A DNA stretch of 64,000 nt from Paraplanobispora siamensis (GCF_016863175.1 NZ_BOOJ01000025.1:1-64000); one strand, 5' to 3'. Positions 46,822 through 55,298 are shown, counted from the first letter of the stretch. Made by a program: numbers and translations. Notes: generated by a model not told the origin, from the letters alone.

Positions 46822-47907
46822 TCAGCCGGTCTCCCCGCCCGCGAAGGCGGGGTAGACCGGCAGCGGGGGCGTGTCCCGCCATCTCCCGGCGATCTCCCGC
46901 AGCAGCAGCCGCATCGTCTCGGCGAACGCCGGATACTCCTCGATCGCGGCCGCCGTCTCCCAGCGGTACCGCAGCACCTGCCGTCTCGTCGGGACCGGCC
47001 GCCGGGTCCGGTGCATCGGCCCGTCCTGCGCGGTGCGCGGCAGCAGGTGCACCGTCATGAACACCGTCCAGACCGCGATCGCCCGTCGCATCCCAGCCTG
47101 CCACACCGCGTCCCCGGCCAGCGCCGGGTACGCCGTGACGACCTCCGCGCGGAAGGCGTCCTCGACCTCCTCCGCCGGTCCGGCCGGGATCCGGAAGACG
47201 CACCAGCAGGTGGCGAACGGCATCCGGCAGTAGGCGGCGGTCAGGAAGACCGACTGGAAGCAGGCGGCCTCGAAGTCGATCAGCCGCAGCCCCTCCGGGG
47301 TGAGCAGGTTGTTGTCGGCGCAGGTGTCACCGGGGGTGAACGCCGGATACTCCTTGCCGACCACCGTTCTGATCTCCTCCAGCTCCCCGGCCAGCCCGGA
47401 CGGCGCCGCGATCCCGGCCTCGGCCAGCTGCGCGAGCAGGGCGGCGGCGCTCTCCTGCATCCACGGCTCGTCCTCCGGGGCTCGCATGCCCCCGCCGTAC
47501 CGGGCCCAGAGCCGGGCGAGGTCGGCGCGCCTGCGCACCGACCCGGCGGCCAGCCGCCCGAGCCCGCGCGCCCAGGTGAGCAGACCCTCCGCGGCGGCCC
47601 GCGGGTCCCGTCCGAGGAGCACGTCGGCCAGGGACGGCGCGTCCCCCAGATCGGCCATCACCACCAGCGGCACGGTGGAGTCCACGCCCAGCAGCCTGGG
47701 ACCGGCCAGCCCCAGGGAGAGACCGGCCGCCTCGGAGGCGAAGCACCGCAGCGCCTCGGGCTCGCCGGAGAACGACTTGACGATCACGCTGTCACCCTCG
47801 GCCGTCCTGCAGCGCAGTACGGTGCTGCGCCGGCTGCCGCCCAGGTCGACCGGGGCGGACAGCTCGGTGGCCAGCAGGTCGGCCGCGGCGCGCATGATCG
47901 GGTCCAT
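46822..47907 (-). CDS. APH-like phosphotransferase
   Basis: 361 residues with a protein-kinase-like/aminoglycoside phosphotransferase layout: a Lys strand (SVIVKSFSGE, residues about 39-48), a catalytic-loop equivalent PGDTCADNNLL near residue 192 in which Asp and Asn remain but the usual preceding His is Pro, and a metal-site LIDFEAACFQ. A small-molecule kinase, substrate unknown. Its upstream DNA carries a 10-bp tandem repeat array. ATG 47907 is used without a strong ribosome binding site. Confidence 0.7.
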   Translation of the reverse strand: MDPIMRAAADLLATELSAPVDLGGSRRSTVLRCRTAEGDSVIVKSFSGEPEALRCFASEAAGLSLGLAGPRLLGVDSTVPLVVMADLGDAPSLADVLLGRDPRAAAEGLLTWARGLGRLAAGSVRRRADLARLWARYGGGMRAPEDEPWMQESAAALLAQLAEAGIAAPSGLAGELEEIRTVVGKEYPAFTPGDTCADNNLLTPEGLRLIDFEAACFQSVFLTAAYCRMPFATCWCVFRIPAGPAEEVEDAFRAEVVTAYPALAGDAVWQAGMRRAIAVWTVFMTVHLLPRTAQDGPMHRTRRPVPTRRQVLRYRWETAAAIEEYPAFAETMRLLLREIAGRWRDTPPLPVYPAFAGGETG

Positions 47908-47960
47908 CCCGGCATCCTGCCACCGTCGCCCCGGGGTCGCATCCGTTCATCCACCCGTCC

Positions 47961-48030
47961 GCCGGAGGAGCCCGGAGGAGCCCGGAGGAGCCCGGAGGAG
48001 CCCGGAGGAGCCCGGAGGAGCCCGGAGGAG
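47961..48030. repeat. 10-bp tandem repeat, seven copies
   Basis: CCCGGAGGAG is repeated without change from 47971 to 48030, with one preceding near copy at 47961 and decayed copies to about 48051. The period is not a multiple of three and it lies upstream of the kinase-like gene. The other strand reads repeated CTCCTCC, complementary to Shine-Dalgarno sequence. Confidence 0.95.
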
Positions 48031-48055
48031 CGCAGAGGGGCTCGGAGGAACGCGG

Positions 48056-48919
48056 TCAGTGCGCCCGCCGCATGACGGCCAGGCACCGGAGGACCGCTCT
48101 GCCCGCCGTCGCGGGCACGGTCAGCAGCCTCGCCAGGGCGGGCCGCAGGCGCCCGGCCCCTCCGACGGCCGCCGGGGAAGCAGCGGCCATCGGGGGAGAG
48201 GGCGCGGTGACCGCCGGTGGGGCGGGAGACGCCGGGGAGGCCGGGGCCGGAGGCGGGGAGTCCCCGGAGTCCGAGCCCGAGGCAGGCGGAGGGCCGGGCG
48301 GCTCGGGTGCCCTGGCGAACTCCTCGTCCAGGATCTGGTGGAAGCGCCGCTCTCGCCGGGTCGAGGCGCTTTCGAGACGGAGATCGCGCACGTTGCGCCA
48401 GTAGCGGCGGCCGGCCGGGCCGGAGAACAGCGTGAAGGCGATCGAGCGCAGGTGCTGCTCGGTGATCGTCTCCAGCTCGTACTCCATCGCCCACTGCGAC
48501 ACGATCAGGTTCACGTACATGTGCTCGCGCGGGGTGTCGTGATCGTCGGAGTCGAAGAACGGCCCCCAGGCCCGGCGGTAGAGCGGGTCCTCCATGGCCA
48601 TCTTCATCAGGTCGGTGTGGAGCATGCGCAGCGCCTGCTCCCGGTCGGACTTGGCCTCCCGGGCCTGCAGCACCAGGGACACCGCGACGCCCAGGAGGGC
48701 GAGGACCGACAGCAGGGTGGAGGCGGCGCCGTACGTCTGGCCGATGAGGCTGAGCCGTTCCCAGTCACCCGCCTGGTCGCCCAGCAGGCTCAGCGCGAGC
48801 GGTGAGATCGCGACGAGGCCGGACACCAGCCCGACCACGACCAGCAGAAGGATGGTGATCAGGGCCCTGCGGGCGAAACCGCGGACCAGCAGCCGCTCGG
48901 ACAGACGACGTGACGGCAC
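48056..48919 (-). CDS. DUF6082-like two-TM protein
   Basis: 287 residues: two membrane helices (ITILLLVVVGLVSGLVAI, about 20-38; STLLSVLALLGVAVSLVL, about 65-82), a cytosolic helical domain with REAKSDREQALRMLHTDLMK and AFTLFSGPAGRRYWRNVRD, and a Pro/Ala-rich C-terminus. It fits DUF6082 in layout; function unknown. GTG 48919 has GGAGGG upstream and lies 16 bp after the DUF6879-like gene, so it is the third gene of one operon. Confidence 0.75.
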   Translation of the reverse strand: MPSRRLSERLLVRGFARRALITILLLVVVGLVSGLVAISPLALSLLGDQAGDWERLSLIGQTYGAASTLLSVLALLGVAVSLVLQAREAKSDREQALRMLHTDLMKMAMEDPLYRRAWGPFFDSDDHDTPREHMYVNLIVSQWAMEYELETITEQHLRSIAFTLFSGPAGRRYWRNVRDLRLESASTRRERRFHQILDEEFARAPEPPGPPPASGSDSGDSPPPAPASPASPAPPAVTAPSPPMAAASPAAVGGAGRLRPALARLLTVPATAGRAVLRCLAVMRRAH

Positions 48920-48935
48920 GGGCGGCGCCCTCCGC

Positions 48936-49535
48936 TCAGGTGGACTTGGGGGGAGACAGGGGGGCGATCTCGCGCTCGAAGTAGCCCAGGAGGTCTTCGC
49001 CCTGGTCGTACAGCTGCGCCAGCTCGGCCCGGCAGTCCGACAGCAGAACGGGGTCGTCGATGCGGCGGGCCCCGCTGAGGGTGCCCGTCCCGTCGTAGAG
49101 GACCTCGTACATGGTGAGGGAACCGAGCAGGACCACCTCCGGCAGCTCCGCCACGGCCTCCAGGTGGGCGACGGCCTTGGCGGGCAGGACCCGGATCCGC
49201 TCACCCTCCTCGGCGCGGATCCGCAGGATCTGCATCTCCCACTGCAGGTACGGCGTGACCGGCTGCTCCACGATGCGCAGCCTGTGCAGCTCGGGTCCCG
49301 AGCCCGAGCCCGAGGCGACGCCGGCGCGCATCTCCTCGACCAGCACGAGCGAGCGGTCCCAGTCGCCCTCGACCATGGCGGTCCAGCTCGGGACGTCGGG
49401 TTCGCGGAAGTGCTGGGCCCGCTCCAGCTTCCAGAACGGCTCGTCGCCGATCCGCTGGAAGCGGGGCCAGAAGTCGTCGAGATAGGCCGTCGCGTCCAGC
49501 GGCAGCCCCGGCGCCGTGCGCACCCGCTCAAGCAT
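48936..49535 (-). CDS. DUF6879-like protein
   Basis: 199 residues, cytosolic alpha/beta. Segments such as FWKLERAQHFREPDVPSW and HRLRIVEQPVTPYLQWE fit the DUF6879 family, which in actinomycetes often accompanies XRE/DUF397 regulatory modules. No catalytic motif is visible. ATG 49535 overlaps the stop of the 93-residue gene by eight bases, so translation is probably coupled. Confidence 0.75.
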   Translation of the reverse strand: MLERVRTAPGLPLDATAYLDDFWPRFQRIGDEPFWKLERAQHFREPDVPSWTAMVEGDWDRSLVLVEEMRAGVASGSGSGPELHRLRIVEQPVTPYLQWEMQILRIRAEEGERIRVLPAKAVAHLEAVAELPEVVLLGSLTMYEVLYDGTGTLSGARRIDDPVLLSDCRAELAQLYDQGEDLLGYFEREIAPLSPPKST

Positions 49536-49809
49536 GGGGGATGTCCCGTTTGGCGGCGATGAGCGTGGTCCGCGGGATGACGACGATGCGCTCGTCGGAG
49601 GAGACGGACACGTCGGCGGGCAGGCGGCCGTCGTAGGCCGAGGTGAGGTCGCGCCCCACGACGGCGAAGTCGCCGTTGTCGAGTTCCCATATATCGGGAC
49701 AGGACGGACTGCTGTTGGTCGTGCCCAGCTCGATCGCTGACTTTCCGAGACGGCGTCTGAATTCGGCCGATGGGTTGGCTTCCCACGGTCGGGACACGGC
49801 GACCTCCAT
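49528..49809 (-). CDS. 93-residue protein heading a three-gene operon
   Basis: 93 residues, one short helix then a beta-rich part (PDIWELDNGDFAVVGRDLT; RIVVIPRTTLIAAKRDIP). No family recognised; composition and coupling to the DUF6879-like gene say it is real. ATG 49809 lies directly beside a 15-bp palindrome. Possibly a small antitoxin- or adaptor-like partner, but that is speculation. Confidence 0.7.
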   Translation of the reverse strand: MEVAVSRPWEANPSAEFRRRLGKSAIELGTTNSSPSCPDIWELDNGDFAVVGRDLTSAYDGRLPADVSVSSDERIVVIPRTTLIAAKRDIPHA

Positions 49810-49824
49810 AGCAGGGATCCTGCT
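49810..49824. promoter_or_regulatory. AGCAGG-GAT-CCTGCT palindrome
   Basis: A 15-bp palindrome with perfect 6-bp arms immediately abuts the start codon of the 93-residue gene. It could be an operator or an mRNA hairpin masking the start. Confidence 0.5.
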
Positions 49825-49923
49825 TGAAGTTTGGCATCGGCCCTGGCCTGCGACAACGACTTCTCTAGTTACGTTCCGCTTACTGTCTCCTACTTTGCGT
49901 GTATCTCTGGCGATCGTTTGAAG

Positions 49924-50625
49924 TCACCCGCTCCTCAGGCCGAGCAGCATGCCGTGGCAGCGCATGGTGTGGTCGAAGGCCGTGGCGGGGTCGAGGATCA
50001 CGCTGTTGAACTGGCCGAACAGCTCGAAGCTCACCCAGCCGAACAGGCCGGTCCAGGCCGCCAGGGCGCGGGCGACCAGGTCGTCGGGCAGGCCCGGCAT
50101 GACCTCGCGCACGCGCAGGGCGTCCGTGGAGAAGGACGCCGGCGGGGGCGGCAGGACGTCCGGCGGTGTCAGTGCCCCGGCCTCGTGGGCGTCGGCCAGG
50201 ATCCGGCCGTAGACGACGGTGTCGCGGACGGCCGCGGCGACGGTGTCGTCGGGCGCCTTGTAGCCGGGCACGGGTGAGCCGTACAGCAGGGCGTACTCGT
50301 GGGGGTGGGCCAGCGCCCAGTCGCGTACGGCGTGGCAGACCGCCATCCAGCGCCCGGCGTGGTCCTCGCGCGGGCGGGCCGCGTCGGCGTTCTCCACCGC
50401 CTCGCCGACGGCGTTGTAGCCGTCGATGATCAGGGCCGTCAGCAGGTCGTCCCTGGAGGGGAAGTAGCGGTAGATCGCCGAGGAGACCATGCCCATCTCC
50501 CGGGCGACCGCGCGCAGTGACAGTCCCGCCGCCCCTTCGACGGCCAGGTGCCTGCGGGCGATGTCGGTGATCTCGCGGGTCAGCTCGGCCCGGACCCGTT
50601 CGCGTGCTGTACGGCCTGCGCTCAT
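49924..50625 (-). CDS. TetR/AcrR-family regulator
   Basis: 233 residues: N-terminal TetR helix-turn-helix (LSLRAVAREMGMVSSAIYRYF at 36-56, split: AREMGMVSSAIYRYF) and a C-terminal ligand domain of the WHG/TetR_C_13 type (PHEYALLYGSPVPGY). ATG 50625. It is divergent from an NAD-dependent epimerase gene; two matching palindromes lie between, so it most likely represses both. Confidence 0.9.
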   Translation of the reverse strand: MSAGRTARERVRAELTREITDIARRHLAVEGAAGLSLRAVAREMGMVSSAIYRYFPSRDDLLTALIIDGYNAVGEAVENADAARPREDHAGRWMAVCHAVRDWALAHPHEYALLYGSPVPGYKAPDDTVAAAVRDTVVYGRILADAHEAGALTPPDVLPPPPASFSTDALRVREVMPGLPDDLVARALAAWTGLFGWVSFELFGQFNSVILDPATAFDHTMRCHGMLLGLRSG

Positions 50626-50657
50626 GGGGTCACCGTATCAGAGCGGTGAGAGAAAAC

Positions 50658-50672
50658 GAGAGCAGTGCTCTT
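50658..50672. promoter_or_regulatory. TetR operator copy 1
   Basis: GAGAGCAGTGCTCTT, an imperfect 15-bp palindrome matching copy 2 in 13 of 15 positions; centres lie 35 bp apart. Confidence 0.75.
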
Positions 50673-50692
50673 GACGACTGCCGCTCCTTTAA

Positions 50693-50707
50693 GAGAGCAT
50701 TGCTCTC
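50693..50707. promoter_or_regulatory. TetR operator copy 2
   Basis: GAGAGCATTGCTCTC, a perfect 7-bp-arm palindrome about 46 bp upstream of the epimerase start. Confidence 0.78.
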
Positions 50708-50753
50708 AGAACGGAACGGCAATCTCTAAAAATTGACGAGAGGAAGAACGATC

Positions 50754-51698
50754 ATGGGCAAGCACGTCGTCGCCGGAGCGGGACAGGTCGGCTCCCACGT
50801 CGCCGCGATGCTGGCGGAGCAGGGCCACGAGGTCGTCCTGGTCAGCCGGTCCGGATCGGGCCCCGACCTGCCGGGAGTGCGCAAGGCCGCCGCCGACGTC
50901 GCCGACCGGGAGCGGATGGCCGACCTGGTCCGCGGGGCCGAGACCCTCTACAACTGCGTCAACCCGCCCTACCACCGCTGGGCGCGGGACTGGCCGCCGA
51001 TGGCCGGCTCGATGCTGGCGGCCGCCGAGGCGGCCGGGGCCGGTTACGTCATTCTGGGCAACCTCTACGTCTACGCCGCGCCCGAGCGGCCGATGCGGGA
51101 GGACGACCCGCTGACCCCGCCCTCCGCCAAGGGGGCCATCCGGGTCCGCATGTGGCGCGAGGCCCTGGCCGCGCACGAGGCGGGACGGGTCCGGGTGACC
51201 GAGGTGCGCGGGTCGGACTACTTCGGCCCCGGCTGCCGGGACCAGTCGCACATGGGGGACAGGCTCGTCCCGCGCCTGCTCACGGGTAAGACGATCCGCT
51301 ACATCGGCGACCCGGACCTGCCGCACAGCTGGACCTACGTGCCCGACGTGGCCCGGGCCCTGGTGGCCGCCGGGACCGGGGACCGGGCCTGGGGCCGTGC
51401 CTGGCACGTCCCGACGGGGCCGGCGATGACCTATCGCGCCGTGGCGGAGCGGCTGTGCGAGCTGGCCGGGGTCCCCGACCCGGGGGTCAGGACGATGCCG
51501 CACTGGCTGCTGCGCACGGCCGGGACCTTCTCGCCCATGCTCGGCGAGCTGGAGGAACTGCGCTATCAGTTCGTGCGGCCGTTCGTCCTCGACTCCACCG
51601 ACTCCCAGGCGGCCTTCGGCATGGAGCCGACCCCGATGGACGAGGCGCTGGCCGAGACGATCGCGTGGTGGCGCGGGATCATGGCCCGGGCGGCCTGA
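50754..51698 (+). CDS. NAD-dependent epimerase/dehydratase-like protein
   Basis: 314-residue Rossmann protein of the extended short-chain dehydrogenase type. GAGQVGSHVAAML is the dinucleotide-binding loop; YNCVNPPYHRW follows strand 4, YVILGNLYVYAAPE and RGSDYFGPG resemble the epimerase active-site region, though the usual YxxxK is not obvious, so it may be an atypical member. ATG 50754 follows AGGAAG. Probably repressed by the divergent TetR. Confidence 0.82.
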   Translation: MGKHVVAGAGQVGSHVAAMLAEQGHEVVLVSRSGSGPDLPGVRKAAADVADRERMADLVRGAETLYNCVNPPYHRWARDWPPMAGSMLAAAEAAGAGYVILGNLYVYAAPERPMREDDPLTPPSAKGAIRVRMWREALAAHEAGRVRVTEVRGSDYFGPGCRDQSHMGDRLVPRLLTGKTIRYIGDPDLPHSWTYVPDVARALVAAGTGDRAWGRAWHVPTGPAMTYRAVAERLCELAGVPDPGVRTMPHWLLRTAGTFSPMLGELEELRYQFVRPFVLDSTDSQAAFGMEPTPMDEALAETIAWWRGIMARAA

Positions 51699-51759
51699 GC
51701 CGGGCCTGTGGCGCGGGCGGCGTGAACCCGGCCGGGCGCGCAGGCCGTAGGGTCGCCGC

Positions 51760-52647
51760 ATGAAGATTGCCATGATCGGTCTCGGGGACATCGCGGAGAA
51801 GGCCTACCTGCCGGTCCTCGCCACGCTGCCCGGCCTGGACCTCCACCTGTGCACCCGGGACCGCGCCACCCTCGACCGCCTCGGCGACGCCCACCGGGTC
51901 GCGGCCCGCTTCACCTCGGTGGACGAGGTCGTGAGGGCGGGGGTCGAGGCGGCCTTCGTGCACGCGGCGACGAGCGCGCACGCGGAGATCACCGAGAAGC
52001 TGCTGGACGCGGGCGTCCACGTCTATCTGGACAAGCCGATCGCCTACACCCTCGCCGAGTCGGAGCGCCTGGTACGGCTGGCGCGCGAGCGGGAGCGCTC
52101 CCTGCTGGTGGGGTTCAACCGGCGCAGGGCGCCGTCGTACGCGGCCCTGCTCGACCTGCCCCGCCACCTGGTCGTGATGCAGAAGAACCGCAGGGGCCTG
52201 GCCGAGGACCCGCGGACCGCGATCTTCGACGACTTCGTCCACGTCGCGGACACGCTCAGGTTCCTGGTCCCCGGCGAGGTCGCCCGCACCGCCGTCCGGA
52301 CCCGCGTCAGGGACGGCCTGCTGGAGCACGTGACGCTGGAGCTGTCCGGCGACGGCTTCACCGCCTTCGGCATCATGAGCAGGGTCAGCGGCGCGGCCGA
52401 GGAGACCCTGGAGGTCATGGGCGACGGCGTCAAGCGCCGGGTGGTCAACCTGGCCGAGGTGACCGACTACGCCGGATCCGAGACCCTGACCCGTCGCGGC
52501 GACTGGACCCCGGTCTCCCGCCAGCGCGGCATCGAGCAGGTCTGCCTGGAGTTCCTCGACGCCGTCCGCGCGGGCGAGGTCGTAGACGCCGGCGACGCCC
52601 TGGCCACCCACGCCCTCTGCGAGGACATCGTCCGGGCCGCGGTGTAG
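51760..52647 (+). CDS. Gfo/Idh/MocA-family oxidoreductase
   Basis: 295 residues. N-terminal NAD(P)-binding IAMIGLGDIAEKAYLPVL and the catalytic-strand motif YLDKPIAYTLAE (family DKP/EKP lysine) identify it; LVGFNRRRAPSY is also typical. Acts on a sugar or cyclitol derivative; substrate unknown. It follows the epimerase by 61 bp and may share its transcript. Confidence 0.87.
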   Translation: MKIAMIGLGDIAEKAYLPVLATLPGLDLHLCTRDRATLDRLGDAHRVAARFTSVDEVVRAGVEAAFVHAATSAHAEITEKLLDAGVHVYLDKPIAYTLAESERLVRLARERERSLLVGFNRRRAPSYAALLDLPRHLVVMQKNRRGLAEDPRTAIFDDFVHVADTLRFLVPGEVARTAVRTRVRDGLLEHVTLELSGDGFTAFGIMSRVSGAAEETLEVMGDGVKRRVVNLAEVTDYAGSETLTRRGDWTPVSRQRGIEQVCLEFLDAVRAGEVVDAGDALATHALCEDIVRAAV

Positions 52648-52668
52648 CTCCCCGCGGGGTCCCGCCGG

Positions 52669-52708
52669 CCCGCCGTACCGGAGTGGAGAGAGGGTCCGGT
52701 ACGGCGGG
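52669..52708. terminator. 14-bp bidirectional terminator
   Basis: CCCGCCGTACCGGA and its exact complement flank a 12-base loop between the convergent oxidoreductase and amidase genes. Confidence 0.8.
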
Positions 52709-52725
52709 GCGGCTCCGGGAGGGTC

Positions 52726-53736
52726 TCAGCGCTCGGACAGGTACCGGCGGCCGAGCTCGCGCAGCCGGCTGTGGGCCGACTCGTAGACGGCGGGACCGCC
52801 GAGATAGTCCTTGGGCAGCTTGGCGACCATCGTGTAGTTGGTGTCGCAGACGTTGCCGACGGGGGCCTGCCCGGCCTGGCTGACGAGCTGGTAGGCGTCC
52901 AGGGTGTCCAGGCCGGTGAGCTCGGAGGTCCAGGTGACCAGGTCGTGCTGGCTGATCCGGTAGGCGTCCTCCAGCGGGCGGGCCGAGCCGGTGGACATCA
53001 GGTGCCCGTCGTCCTCCAGGCGCGGCCAGGGGGTGCTCACCCCCTTGATCAGCTCGACGGCCACCACGGTGTTCATCGCGGCCTCGACCGCGGTGCCGCA
53101 GACCTCGCCGTGTCCCTGCCTGGCGTGCCCGTCACCGATCGCGAACAGGCCCCCCTCCACGTTCACCCCGAGGTACACGGTCACTCCCGCACGCAGCTCG
53201 GGAGTGTCCATGTTGCCGCCGTGGGCGTCCGGGGTGATCGTCATGCGGGCCTCGGAGGCGCCCGGGGCGACGCCGACGGTGCCGTGCATGGGGTCCAGCG
53301 GGAGCTCGACGGTGAAGTCGCTGCGGCGGGCGTGATAGCGGACCACGCCCTTGTCCACGTCGACGTCGTAGAGCCACACCACCTCGTCCAGGGGCGGCTG
53401 GAGCATCGCCGTGGTGTGCGTGCCGGTCAGTGCTCCGAAGTGCGGGAAGGTGGTGGACACCGCCCAGTCCCTGGCCGGCTCGATGGCGACGAAGTGCAGC
53501 GCCAGGGTGTCGCCCGGCTCGGCCCCCTCGACGTGGAAGGGGCCGGTGACCGGGTTCAGGTAGGGGAACTCGCAGACCCGCGAGGGCAGGTCCTCCACCG
53601 AGCGCACCCGGCCGCCGAAGCAGTCCTCGGTGGACATCTCGATGATCGTGCCCGGCTGCACCCGGCCGACCGCGGGACGGCCGCCGAAGGTGTAGCTGAG
53701 CTCTGCGGGGGTGGGCTGGTAGGAGACGACGTTCAT
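52726..53736 (-). CDS. acetamidase/formamidase
   Basis: FmdA/AmdA-type amidase releasing ammonia from short aliphatic amides. 336 residues; HGGNMDTPELRAGVTVYL with upstream PDAHGGN, GDGHARQGHGEVCGTAVE and the FHVEGAEPGDTLALHF segment are diagnostic. ATG 53736 overlaps the stop of a 21-codon ORF (ATGA), implying translational coupling. Cotranscription with the APC permease upstream and a binding protein further up suggests an amide-scavenging operon. Confidence 0.9.
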   Translation of the reverse strand: MNVVSYQPTPAELSYTFGGRPAVGRVQPGTIIEMSTEDCFGGRVRSVEDLPSRVCEFPYLNPVTGPFHVEGAEPGDTLALHFVAIEPARDWAVSTTFPHFGALTGTHTTAMLQPPLDEVVWLYDVDVDKGVVRYHARRSDFTVELPLDPMHGTVGVAPGASEARMTITPDAHGGNMDTPELRAGVTVYLGVNVEGGLFAIGDGHARQGHGEVCGTAVEAAMNTVVAVELIKGVSTPWPRLEDDGHLMSTGSARPLEDAYRISQHDLVTWTSELTGLDTLDAYQLVSQAGQAPVGNVCDTNYTMVAKLPKDYLGGPAVYESAHSRLRELGRRYLSER

Positions 53737-53798
53737 CGGGCGCCCTCCGCGGGCAGGGAGTCCTCGGACGCCGGGGGGACCTCGAATGTGTCGGGCAC
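53733..53798 (-). CDS. 21-residue micro-ORF coupled to the amidase
   Basis: GTG 53798 with AAGGA eight bases upstream opens a 21-codon frame (start VPDTFEVPPASEDS, end PAEGAR) whose TGA overlaps the amidase ATG. Acidic and proline-rich. The good ribosome binding site and exact stop/start overlap suggest it is translated, at least to load ribosomes onto the amidase, which has no strong site of its own. A true peptide function is untested. Confidence 0.5.
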   Translation of the reverse strand: MPDTFEVPPASEDSLPAEGAR

Positions 53799-53845
53799 GT
53801 GATCTGTCCTTGCGGTTCGGGTGGATGCGGTCGTGGGGGAGGACG

Positions 53846-55243
53846 TCACCTGGCGGGCACGTCCGGGGAGTCGTTCATGCCCGCCAGGGTGGGGCGGCGG
53901 CCCGTGACGTAGGACAGGATGAGCAGCACGGCGCCGACGCCCAGCCAGATGAGGCCGAGGGCCTGGGCCGCGATGCTGGCGTTGATCACGACGTAGACCA
54001 GGATCGCGAAGCCGATCACCGGGGCGATCAGGTGCCGCCACCAGTCGCGGCTGCCCCGCCGGACCACGTAGTGCACGACGACCGAGACGTGCAGCGCCAG
54101 GAAGGCGGTCATCGCGCCGAAGTTGACCAGTCCGCTGATCAGGGTGATGCCGTCGTCGCGGGTGGTCAGGTAGAGGCCGACGGCCAGCGAGATCGCGGCC
54201 ACCAGGAGGGTGGCGTTGACCGGCACCTTGTGGGTGGGGTGGACCTTGGCCAGGAAGCGGGGGAGCTGGCGGTCGCGGGCCATCGCGAACAGCAGGCGGG
54301 AGGTGGCCGCCTGGGCGACCAGGGAGTTGGCGAAGCCCCAGGCGATCGCCGTGGCGACGGCGGTGAGCACGCCGAGCCAGTGGCCTCCGGCGAACTCGGC
54401 CATGTCGTAGAAGGCGGTGCCCTCCGGGTCGCCCTCGGTCAGCAGCTTGGCCCGGTCCGGGGTGAGCAGCGCGCCCACCCAGGTCTGCGCGATGAACAGC
54501 ACGCCGGCCAGGCCGAGCGCGGCGACCATCGACTTGCCGAGCTGCCGGCTGTCCTCCTGGTTCTCCTCGGCCAGCATCGAGATGCCGTCGAAGCCGAGGA
54601 AGGACAGGACGGCGATCGAGACCGCGCCGAAGACCAGCGGCCAGGAGAACGTGGAGGAGTCGAACAGCGGGGTGAGGGCGCCGGTCTGCGCCTTGCCCTG
54701 GGCCAGGGCGACCAGGCCGATGACGATGAAGATCGCCAGGACGATGAGTTCGCCGATCAGCATGATCTTCGAGATCCGGGCGGTCATCTGGATGCCGGCG
54801 TAGTTCACGGCCGTGTTCAGCAGCACGAATATGATCAGCCAGCCCCAGACCGGGACGGCGGGCACGAACGAGGTCATCGCGTAGCTCGCGATGAGATAGA
54901 GCAGGGCGGGCACCAGCACGTAGTCGAGCAGGATCACCCATCCGGACATGAATCCCACCGGCGGCGCGATGCCCCGGCCGGCGTAGGTGTAGACCGATCC
55001 GGCCATCGGGAACGCGCGGGCCATCTGGGCGTAGGACAGCGCGGTGAAGGCCATCGCGACCATGCCGATGATGTAGGCGAGGGCGACCATGCCGCCGGAG
55101 CCCTGGAAGACGCTGCCGAAGATGCCGAACGGGGCGATCGGCACCATGAAGATCAGCCCGTAGACGAGCAGGTCGGTGAAGCTGAGCGACCTGCGGAGTT
55201 CCTGCTGGTAGCCGAAATGCTCCAGGGAAGGGTCGGTTGCCAT
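53846..55243 (-). CDS. APC-superfamily amino acid/amide permease
   Basis: 465 residues, twelve membrane helices. RSLSFTDLLVYGLIFMVPIA with FGIFGSVFQGSGGMVALAY and FLGFDGISMLAEENQED match the APC amino acid-polyamine family. ATG 55243 has AAGGAG upstream. Being next to an amidase, its substrate may be a small amide or amino acid (inference). An imperfect palindrome lies 56-79 bp upstream. Confidence 0.9.
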   Translation of the reverse strand: MATDPSLEHFGYQQELRRSLSFTDLLVYGLIFMVPIAPFGIFGSVFQGSGGMVALAYIIGMVAMAFTALSYAQMARAFPMAGSVYTYAGRGIAPPVGFMSGWVILLDYVLVPALLYLIASYAMTSFVPAVPVWGWLIIFVLLNTAVNYAGIQMTARISKIMLIGELIVLAIFIVIGLVALAQGKAQTGALTPLFDSSTFSWPLVFGAVSIAVLSFLGFDGISMLAEENQEDSRQLGKSMVAALGLAGVLFIAQTWVGALLTPDRAKLLTEGDPEGTAFYDMAEFAGGHWLGVLTAVATAIAWGFANSLVAQAATSRLLFAMARDRQLPRFLAKVHPTHKVPVNATLLVAAISLAVGLYLTTRDDGITLISGLVNFGAMTAFLALHVSVVVHYVVRRGSRDWWRHLIAPVIGFAILVYVVINASIAAQALGLIWLGVGAVLLILSYVTGRRPTLAGMNDSPDVPAR

Positions 55244-55298
55244 GGAACGGCTCCTTGATGAGGGGGCAGCCGTACCCTAGAGCCAATCCTTGAAAAGG

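Noticed and set aside
43067-47203. A 1378-codon open frame on the minus strand antisense to the STAND/WD40 gene
   Set aside because: It is a GC-skew shadow of the WD40 coding sequence: low-complexity Gly/Val/Asp product, no domain and no ribosome binding site, while the plus strand encodes recognisable motifs throughout.
47961-48051. CRISPR-like array
   Set aside because: Units are contiguous 10-mers without spacers; no cas genes nearby. The same applies to the arrays at 2920, 13602, 29112 and 34059.
42608-50625. Mobile island or prophage
   Set aside because: No integrase, transposase, attachment-site repeat or tRNA was seen; the region is accessory-looking but lacks direct evidence of mobility.
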